A stretch of DNA of 6,243 nucleotides from assembly GCA_035509915.1 (NCBI GenBank), contig DATKIB010000044.1, forward strand, positions 1 through 6,243, written 5' to 3'. The position numbers and the translations under genes are program-made. Under the pieces are notes generated by a model. That model was not told the DNA's origin, ran no database searches, and saw only the letters and a program-made list of their open reading frames with translations. This stretch comes from Bog-564 sp035509915 (GTDB lineage: Bacteria; Actinomycetota; Acidimicrobiia; Acidimicrobiales; UBA8190). Positions 1 through 4,791 of this stretch are shown here, piece after piece; position 1 is the first letter of the stretch, and every line of letters begins with the position of its first letter.

Positions 1-291
1 CTCGACACCGGGGTGCTCCAGGTGCGTCAGTGGTCGGACCCGAACCTCCCCGGCCGTTGGACGAACCTTCTCTCGGGCCTTGTCAATTACCAGACCTCCA
101 CCACGCCGTTCGTGCTCGACGCCAACTCGAGCTACTCCGACCGCCTCCTCGACGTCGACCTCGTGTTCCGCGAACACTCGGGCGAGACACCGGTGTCGAT
201 CGTGTCGTCGGTATCGGGTCGCAACCTGTGGTTCGACCCGACCAATTACCCCTCGGCCTCCGGCCTGTGCTCCCCGGAGCCCACGCCGTGA
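1..291 (+). CDS. C-terminal fragment of a probable prepilin-like (PilW/PulJ-type) surface protein
   Basis: The frame is open from the window edge to a TGA at 289-291, so this is the last roughly 96 codons of a gene that starts outside the window. The GTG at 13 is probably internal and not the start. The visible part has no transmembrane segment and is rich in Ser, Asn, Pro and beta-strand-like stretches. A segment reading RLLDVDLVFRE followed by PVSIVSSVSGRN resembles the ends of actinobacterial pseudopilins, where a value or strand is compared before an ...SVSGRN-type terminus. This is recognition by general pattern only, because the diagnostic N-terminal methylation motif lies outside. The stop overlaps the next gene's GTG as GTGA, so the two are very likely co-transcribed and translationally coupled. 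Because the next gene has a PilX-type N-terminus, a minor pilin role (PilW/PilV-like) is the best guess. It could also be any exported protein of the same operon. Confidence 0.55.
   Translation, partial: LDTGVLQVRQWSDPNLPGRWTNLLSGLVNYQTSTTPFVLDANSSYSDRLLDVDLVFREHSGETPVSIVSSVSGRNLWFDPTNYPSASGLCSPEPTP
276..279 (+). promoter_or_regulatory. Ribosome binding site GGAG deciding the PilX-like start
   Basis: GGAG at 276-279 lies 8 nt before the GTG at 288, inside the end of the preceding gene. The alternative ATG at 303 has no comparable Shine-Dalgarno, so this site supports the GTG start and the 4-nt gene overlap. Confidence 0.5.
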
Positions 292-1838
292 TCCGCCTCG
301 GAATGCTGCGCGCAAGGCTCGTCGACACAGACCCAGAGAGCGGGACCCTAGCGCTCATGCTCGTCACCGTCCTCGTTGGCCTGCTCACCACCCTCACCGC
401 GATCGTGGTGCAGGTCTCGTCGTCCAACGTGACCAACTCGGCGTTCCGCAGCGAACAGACCCAGGCCCTCCAGGCCGCCGAGGGCGGCCTCAACGTGGCC
501 ATCGCCGAGATCAACCAGGCCAGCTCCTACGCATCGTTCCCCTGCAGCGTCGCCCAGACCACCGTCGGCACCGTGCCCGTGACCTCGAGCTACTCGGTGG
601 CCATCTACTACTTCAGCGTCTACCCGCCGCCGAACCCCGCCACGGGGGCCCTCGCGTGCACGCCTTCGGGTAACCCGAACCTCGCCTCGAGCCCGGCCCC
701 GGAGTCGGCGATCCTCGTGTCCACCGGCCAGGCCGGGAAGTCGCCGCAGTCCGCGCAGTACCTCGAGGACGAGCTCCAGCTCGGCACCACTCAGGGGGGA
801 ACGGTCTTCGACCAGGCCCTGTTCTCCAACACCAACCTGACTTTCACCTCGAGCGCGAGCGTCATCGGGTACAACGGCGACAACGCGAAGGGCTACGCCA
901 ACGGCTCGTTCAGCTGCGCCAACAGCTCGCACTTCGAGGGCAACCTGACGGTGCAGGGCGGCTTCACCGACCCCTCGGGCTCTAGCTGCCACATCGACGG
1001 CAACCTTTGGACCGACGGCTCGATCACCCTCGCGGGCAGTTCCCTCGTCGGGGGCGACGTGCTCGCCGCAGGCGGTAGCTCCCCCTCGTACGACAGCATC
1101 AGCCTCTCCCAGTCGGCCACAGTCGTGGGCTCCGGGTCGGCATCGGGGAGCATCAGCAAGTTGAACAGCTCCAAGATCGAAGGCGGCACCTATCCCAACG
1201 AGACCAGCCTCGGGCTTCCGCCAGTCGAGTCGTTTCCCGAAGTGACCTACTCGAGCTCCCAGTACACCGGGTGGACCCAGATCAACGAGAGCAATTGCGG
1301 CAATTCCGGCAACGACACGGGGGGCATCTACAGCGACCTCGCAGCGATGAGCACCGCCTCCACCCAGACCGTGATCGACACCTCCTGCGCGATCAGCCTG
1401 AGCGGTAGCACGACCTGGAAGCTCAACGCCAACCTCGTGCTGTTCACCAGCGGGGGATTGACCATGAGCGGAAGCACCCAGTGGTCCTCGACGAATGCCA
1501 CGGTCCGCGACTTGTACATCTTCGTGCCCTACGGAGTCACCTGCTCGGGCGCCCCAGGGTCACCCTCGTCCGGCTCGCCGGGCATCACCACGAACAACAG
1601 CGCCAAGTTCGACAGCAGCATCTGGGTGCTCCTGTACACGCCGTGCACCGACAGCTTCAACTCGAGCAGCTCCCTCTACGGACAGATCTACGGCGGGACG
1701 ATCACCGAGACCCAGAGCGTCACCGACAACTTCGAGCTCCTGCCGACCGTGCCGGGCGAGACGGGGGGCGGTGGCACCGCGGTGGACAACGTGTCGCTCA
1801 TCTTCGAGCGCCAACTCTCCTCCGCCACCAACTTCTAA
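288..1838 (+). CDS. PilX-type N-terminal domain protein, probable type IV pilus minor pilin or pilus-associated surface protein
   Basis: The GTG at 288 was chosen because it overlaps the upstream stop (GTGA) and follows GGAG at 8 nt. This gives 516 aa; an ATG at codon 6 is the alternative, and a much longer upstream extension in this frame is only an out-of-frame read of the previous gene. Residues 1-19 form a short charged leader ending in ESG, residues about 20-41 are one hydrophobic helix, and LQAAEGGLN at 61-69 is the conserved block seen after the helix in PilX proteins. After cleavage at G19 the +5 residue would be Met, not the Glu of major pilins; lack of Glu5 is also known in GspK. 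The remaining roughly 440 residues are rich in Ser, Thr, Asn and Gly with repeated short strand-like units and eight cysteines, which suggests an extracytoplasmic, disulfide-stabilised beta-rich domain. That domain is not recognised. PilX proteins are normally under 200 aa, so this one is unusually large and may act as a tip adhesin. Role inferred. Confidence 0.75.
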   Translation: MIRLGMLRARLVDTDPESGTLALMLVTVLVGLLTTLTAIVVQVSSSNVTNSAFRSEQTQALQAAEGGLNVAIAEINQASSYASFPCSVAQTTVGTVPVTSSYSVAIYYFSVYPPPNPATGALACTPSGNPNLASSPAPESAILVSTGQAGKSPQSAQYLEDELQLGTTQGGTVFDQALFSNTNLTFTSSASVIGYNGDNAKGYANGSFSCANSSHFEGNLTVQGGFTDPSGSSCHIDGNLWTDGSITLAGSSLVGGDVLAAGGSSPSYDSISLSQSATVVGSGSASGSISKLNSSKIEGGTYPNETSLGLPPVESFPEVTYSSSQYTGWTQINESNCGNSGNDTGGIYSDLAAMSTASTQTVIDTSCAISLSGSTTWKLNANLVLFTSGGLTMSGSTQWSSTNATVRDLYIFVPYGVTCSGAPGSPSSGSPGITTNNSAKFDSSIWVLLYTPCTDSFNSSSSLYGQIYGGTITETQSVTDNFELLPTVPGETGGGGTAVDNVSLIFERQLSSATNF

Positions 1839-1855
1839 AACGCGCTAGGTAGCCG

Positions 1856-1891
1856 GCCAGCACACGAGCGAGGTGGGCGGCTCAGTGTGGC
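1856..1891 (+). promoter_or_regulatory. Imperfect inverted repeat just before the relaxase start
   Basis: The left arm GCC-agc-ACAC-GAGC (1856-1869) pairs with the right arm GCTC-a-GTGT-GGC (1880-1891): 4+4+3 base pairs interrupted by a 3-nt and a 1-nt bulge, around a 10-nt loop. The loop contains GAGGTG (1870-1875), which matches the 3' part of the Shine-Dalgarno consensus but lies 19 nt from the GTG at 1895. It occupies most of the only gap between the pilin-like gene and the relaxase. It could be a weak terminator, a translation-control hairpin, or an origin-proximal relaxase or regulator site. The sequence alone does not choose between these, and chance pairing in GC-rich DNA is possible. 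Confidence 0.3.
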
Positions 1892-1894
1892 AGG

Positions 1895-3202
1895 GTGCTC
1901 CGAGTAGCCAAGGTGCGCCCGGGGGGCCACGCCTACTACATGGAGGTCGTCGACACCGGGGTCGAAGCACCCGGGAAGTGGCTGACCGAGGGATCCGGCC
2001 TTCTCGGGTTGCACGACGAGGTGCAGGGAGCGGACCTGGGGGCGGTACTCGCCGGGGTCGACCCGGCTGACGGGAGCCGCCTCGGCCGCCACCACGACAG
2101 AGTCGCGGTGGCGGGGTTCGACCTGACCTTTTGCGCGCCCAAGTCGGTGAGCCTCCTCCACGCCCTCGGCGAGCCCGAAGTGGCCGCCGAGGTGCGAGGT
2201 GGGCACGAGCAGGCGGTGCGCGAGGCACTCGGCTACGTCGAGCAGCGCGCCCTGGCGGTGCGTCGCTCGGTAGGCGAGGGACCTAGCGGCGGTCCCGGGC
2301 GTGCTCCAGTGGAAGCCCAGGGCGTAGCTGCCGGCGGCTTCCTCCACCGAACGAGCCGGGCCCTCGATCCCCACCTGCATACCCACGTCGTGGTCGCAAA
2401 CCTCGGCCTGGGCCCCGACGGGACGTGGAGCGCGCTCGATGGCAGGGGCGTGTACGCACACATCGGAGCGGCGGGTTCCCTGTACCAAGTGCAGCTGCGC
2501 TACGAGCTCACGCGTCGGCTCCGGGTGTCGTGGGAGCCCCCAAGTCGCGGGCGCGCCGACATCTGCGGCATCGGGCCCGAGGTGCGGAGGGAATTCTCCC
2601 AGCGCGCGGCGCAGATCCAGGCTCACCTCGCCGAGCGGGGTCTCGCGGGAGGTACAAAGGTCCCGAGCGGCCGTGCGAGGGACGTGGCGGGCCACGCGAC
2701 ACGCGCCGCGCGCGACCCGAACCTCGCGCCCGAGCAGCTGCGCGGCCTTTGGGAGGCTCGTGCGCGCGACGTGGGGCTGTCGCCGCGCCTGCTCGAGGCG
2801 ACTCTCGACAGGGTGCCGCGCCAACCCGAGCGCGACGCGAGAGGAGCCGACCGGACCGACTGGAAGGGTCTCGAGACCCCCGTTCGGCGCGCGCTCGGTG
2901 AGCTCGACCGCAGCGTCACGCGGCGCGACACGGTGCGCGCCTGGTGCTCGGTGCTGGATCATGGGGCGCCGGTCGCAGAGGTGGAGCGCGCCGCCGACAG
3001 CTTCCTCGAGAAGCTCGAGCCGGTCGATGGGTGGGCCGGTGAGCGCGACGCCCCGGGGGTCGGCGAGCGCCGGCACTCGGTCACCCTGCGCTCGATCGAG
3101 CGTGACGCGCTAGCCGAGCGGAGGCGCATGGAGCGTCACCTCGCTGAGCGCGGCATGTCGCGCGCAGAGGACCACGGTCTCGGCCTAGAGCTCGGCCTCT
3201 GA
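1895..3202 (+). CDS. MobF-family (TrwC/TraI-type) relaxase domain protein without helicase domain
   Basis: MobF relaxases nick one strand at oriT through a catalytic tyrosine and stay covalently attached to the 5' end, starting conjugative transfer. This 435-aa protein has the whole relaxase domain in order: a Tyr pair Y14-Y15, a GKW block (27-29) and LGL region, the motif FDLTFCAPKSVS (F75-S86, with D76 at the position of the TrwC catalytic Asp), then H151 and LHTH (H162, H164), matching the three-histidine metal site in both sequence and spacing. TrwC and F TraI carry two Tyr pairs; here the second is missing (residues 21-24 are TGVE). Classical members continue into a RecD-like helicase of several hundred residues. 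This one stops after a basic, charged C-terminus (about 390-435) with no Walker motif. The frame is intact and the catalytic residues are kept, so it does not look like a decayed gene. The GTG at 1895 fits the family's MLRV-like beginning, although its Shine-Dalgarno is poor. No coupling protein or type IV secretion gene is visible. Confidence 0.92.
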   Translation: MLRVAKVRPGGHAYYMEVVDTGVEAPGKWLTEGSGLLGLHDEVQGADLGAVLAGVDPADGSRLGRHHDRVAVAGFDLTFCAPKSVSLLHALGEPEVAAEVRGGHEQAVREALGYVEQRALAVRRSVGEGPSGGPGRAPVEAQGVAAGGFLHRTSRALDPHLHTHVVVANLGLGPDGTWSALDGRGVYAHIGAAGSLYQVQLRYELTRRLRVSWEPPSRGRADICGIGPEVRREFSQRAAQIQAHLAERGLAGGTKVPSGRARDVAGHATRAARDPNLAPEQLRGLWEARARDVGLSPRLLEATLDRVPRQPERDARGADRTDWKGLETPVRRALGELDRSVTRRDTVRAWCSVLDHGAPVAEVERAADSFLEKLEPVDGWAGERDAPGVGERRHSVTLRSIERDALAERRRMERHLAERGMSRAEDHGLGLELGL

Positions 3203-3210
3203 GTCCGGTC

Positions 3211-3696
3211 TCAGTCAGTCGGAGCAGTTAGCGGCCCCGCGTCCTCGTATCCCTGACGCACCCCCTGCCCTGCGCGGCGAGTGAGCTGCTCGGGCTCGTA
3301 GAGCATCCAGTAGGCGTTGAGGGCGTGCTTGCGCGCCCTGTCGACGCACACGGCGGCCAAGCGAGCGGGGTCCTCCTCCTCGTTCTCGTGCACGAACACC
3401 TCGAGCACGTGGGTATTGGTGAGGAGCTGGGCCAGCATGATCCCCTGGGAGGCCTCGTGCGCGCAGACCTGGTCGACGGCAGCCCTGCCGGGCATGCCGA
3501 GCGCCACCACGATGGCGCAGCCGTCTTCCTCGATGAGCTTCTTGCACTCGACCCCGAGGTCCTTGAAACCCGGGACCGTGCGGCGCAGGATCTCGAAGCG
3601 CTGCCCGTGGCCAGGGCACTGCTTCAGCTCGTCGACCGCCTCAGAACCCATGTCGTAACGGGCGAACATCGTGTCGACGACGCCGATGCGATCCAC
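3211..3696 (-). CDS. ribC: Riboflavin synthase, archaeal type (lumazine-synthase paralogue)
   Basis: The enzyme dismutates two 6,7-dimethyl-8-ribityllumazine molecules to riboflavin and the pyrimidinedione precursor, the last step of riboflavin synthesis, in the cytosol. The 161 residues match the archaeal RibC pattern end to end: GVVDTMFARYDM (5-16), RTVPGFKDL (39-47), CKKLIEEDGC (51-60), ALGMPG (65-70), CAHEAS (78-83), MLAQLLTN (87-94), EVFVHE (99-104) and LTRRAGQGVRQGYEDAGP (138-155). The length is close to the archaeal enzymes (about 150-160 aa) and well short of the bacterial two-lobed RibE (about 200 aa). The start is GTG at 3696; it gives the family's short N-terminus before GVVDT. The gene begins 9 nt after the patatin stop with no clear Shine-Dalgarno, so translational coupling to that gene is likely. 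It ends 8 nt from the convergent relaxase stop. No other riboflavin gene is in view. The family call is firm; the archaeal relationship rests on motif recognition. Confidence 0.93.
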   Translation of the reverse strand: MDRIGVVDTMFARYDMGSEAVDELKQCPGHGQRFEILRRTVPGFKDLGVECKKLIEEDGCAIVVALGMPGRAAVDQVCAHEASQGIMLAQLLTNTHVLEVFVHENEEEDPARLAAVCVDRARKHALNAYWMLYEPEQLTRRAGQGVRQGYEDAGPLTAPTD

Positions 3697-3705
3697 ACGC
3701 CGATT

Positions 3706-4671
3706 CTACGAGGTCAGCGCCTCCAGCCTGCTGAGCACCTCGGGCCGCTCGAGCCGGCGCAGCACCGAGGCGCGCGCCTGGCGCGCGACTGCCGCCTGGC
3801 GGGCGGGGTCCATGAAGTTGCATCCCGCCGCGGCCTGGTCCTCGGCGGTCGGCTGGAAGGCGAACACCTGGGTACCCCGGCGGCGCACCCGGGCCGCCTC
3901 CAAGCGGAGCTGGAGCCGGCCGAGATCGCGCACCAACGCAGGTGGCTCGAGCCGGCTCCGCCGAGCGCGCGACATCGGCGCGCTGACGACCACGAGGTCG
4001 AGACCCTCGCCCGCGACCTCGGCGAGGTTGTTGATCGAGTGGGCACCCCCGTCGACGTAACGCGATCCCCCGATCTCGACGGGGGAGAAGTAGGCGGGGA
4101 TGGCGCACGAGGCCGCCACCGCCTCCCCGACACCCGCGGGCGGCGAACCCCGGCGGCCGAAGACGGTGAGCCTCCCGTCGCCGAGGCGTACCGCGCAGAT
4201 CCACAGCCCGCGATCGGGCCAGCCGTCCGCAAACAGAGCGTCGACGCCCTTGGCGATCACCCCGATGGGCACGGTCCCCGCCGGCATCAGACCCGCCAGC
4301 ATGGACCCCGGCCTCACCCGCCAGGGCCGAAGGCCTGCCGCCAGGAGCACCCCAGGCGCCGCGGGCGGGCCGGCCGGGAAACGGCTGGGTGTACCCACCG
4401 GTGCTCGGACCCCGACCGCAGCCTCCACCCGCGCCAGGATCTCCGATCCCGCCTCGGAGAGCGGCCTCCCTTCGGTGCGAGCGGCGAGGTCCTGCGCCGA
4501 GATCCCGGCGCGCAACCCCGAGGCGGTGATGGACCCGGCTGAGGTGCCGACCAGCAGCTCGGCAGAGCGCGGGTCCCATCCCGTGGCCTCGGCGAGCCCA
4601 GCGAGCACCCCGGCGTGGTAGGCGACACCCGCGGCCCCCCCGGCTCCGAGCACCAAGCCGACCCTTCCCAC
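3706..4671 (-). CDS. Patatin-like phospholipase / acyl hydrolase
   Basis: Patatin-like enzymes hydrolyse acyl ester bonds of phospholipids or glycerolipids with a Ser-Asp dyad. All family marks are visible in the 321 residues: the glycine-rich oxyanion loop GAGGAAG (9-15) followed by YHAGVL, the nucleophile elbow GTSAG (42-46, Ser44), the AAS-AIPAYFSPVEI segment (186-200) and YVDGG (205-209) with catalytic Asp207. There is no signal peptide; the protein starts directly with the beta-strand GRVGLVLGAGG, so it is probably cytosolic. The start is GTG at 4671, preceded at 8 nt by AAGGAG (4680-4685). This initiation region is tandemly duplicated upstream (see the repeat). The gene follows a WS/DGAT gene by 120 nt and precedes the riboflavin synthase by 9 nt. 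Next to a wax ester/triacylglycerol synthase, a role in turnover or remodelling of storage lipid or membrane acyl chains is plausible but inferred. The substrate is unknown. Confidence 0.93.
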   Translation of the reverse strand: MGRVGLVLGAGGAAGVAYHAGVLAGLAEATGWDPRSAELLVGTSAGSITASGLRAGISAQDLAARTEGRPLSEAGSEILARVEAAVGVRAPVGTPSRFPAGPPAAPGVLLAAGLRPWRVRPGSMLAGLMPAGTVPIGVIAKGVDALFADGWPDRGLWICAVRLGDGRLTVFGRRGSPPAGVGEAVAASCAIPAYFSPVEIGGSRYVDGGAHSINNLAEVAGEGLDLVVVSAPMSRARRSRLEPPALVRDLGRLQLRLEAARVRRRGTQVFAFQPTAEDQAAAGCNFMDPARQAAVARQARASVLRRLERPEVLSRLEALTS

Positions 4672-4673
4672 GG

Positions 4674-4694
4674 CTAGGGCTCCTTCCTTCCCAC
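4674..4694 (-). other. Mini-ORF (6 codons) inside the tandem repeat, proximal copy
   Basis: The GTG at 4694 is preceded by AAGGAG (4703-4708) at 8 nt and opens V-G-R-K-E-P then TAG at 4674-4676. The K-E codons AAG GAG are themselves the Shine-Dalgarno of the patatin start, and the stop lies 2 nt before that GTG. Terminating ribosomes would sit on the patatin initiation site, so the mini-ORF could couple or interfere with its translation. Whether it is translated is unknown, and it may be only a by-product of the duplication. Confidence 0.4.
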
Positions 4695-4696
4695 GG

Positions 4697-4717
4697 CTAG
4701 GGCTCCTTCCTTCCCAC
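4697..4717 (-). other. Mini-ORF (6 codons) inside the tandem repeat, distal copy
   Basis: This has the same V-G-R-K-E-P-stop reading as the proximal copy, starting from the GTG at 4717 and ending 2 nt before the GTG at 4694. Its own Shine-Dalgarno is the mutated AAGGGG at 4726-4731, which is weaker than the others. It is identical in coding sequence to the proximal mini-ORF. Confidence 0.3.
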
Positions 4718-4745
4718 GGCTACGCCCCCTTCGTGGCCGCGTCGG

Positions 4746-4764
4746 CTGGTCCCCGAGCGACCAG
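4746..4764 (-). terminator. Possible hairpin after the WS/DGAT stop
   Basis: A perfect 6-bp stem, CTGGTC (4746-4751) with GACCAG (4759-4764), has a 7-nt loop. It is framed by a second pair of arms, CGTGGC (4732-4737) and GCCACG (4784-4789). It lies in the 120-nt gap between the WS/DGAT stop and the patatin start. No T-tract follows, so intrinsic termination is uncertain; it may be a partial terminator, an mRNA-stabilising structure, or chance. Confidence 0.3.
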
Positions 4765-4791
4765 GGCTTGGTTCTCGGCTACTGCCACGGG

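Larger units (their letters stand above)
4663..4731 (-). repeat. 23-bp tandem repeat duplicating the patatin gene's RBS and start codon
   Basis: Copies lie at 4663-4685 and 4686-4708 (identical) and 4709-4731 (three mismatches, all in its last nine bases on the plus strand). Read on the minus strand, each exact unit is AAGGAG, eight bases CCCTAGCC, then GTGGGAAGG, that is a Shine-Dalgarno, a spacer and a GTG start. In the decayed copy the Shine-Dalgarno reads AAGGGG. Only the innermost GTG (4671) is in frame with the patatin. Because 23 is not a multiple of three, the outer GTGs open other frames. Confidence 0.95.

Noticed and set aside
30..287. An upstream extension of the PilX-like frame to an ATG at 30
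   Set aside because: The extension overlaps the previous gene out of frame and is Arg/Pro-rich. The GTG at 288 has a Shine-Dalgarno and stop-start overlap, and puts the leader and membrane helix at the N-terminus as expected.
1950..1962. The 13 bases beginning TCGACACCGG recur at 2-14 and 1950-1962, a possible direct repeat or att pair
   Set aside because: Both lie within coding sequence of unrelated genes, the match is short and does not extend, and such matches are expected in GC-rich coding DNA.
1835..3076. A 413-codon open frame on the minus strand opposite the relaxase
   Set aside because: It is antisense to a gene with full MobF motifs. Its composition (Arg, Pro, Ala, His-rich) is what GC-rich codon structure produces in the opposite frame, and no domain is recognisable.
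3179..3200. CTCGGCCT repeated near the relaxase stop, considered as a terminator
   Set aside because: The copies are direct, not inverted. The only hairpin there has a 4-bp stem (AGAG/CTCT) and no T-tract.
3325..4542. A 405-codon open frame on the plus strand opposite ribC and the patatin gene
   Set aside because: It runs across the junction of two clear minus-strand genes, has low-complexity charged composition and no recognisable motif.
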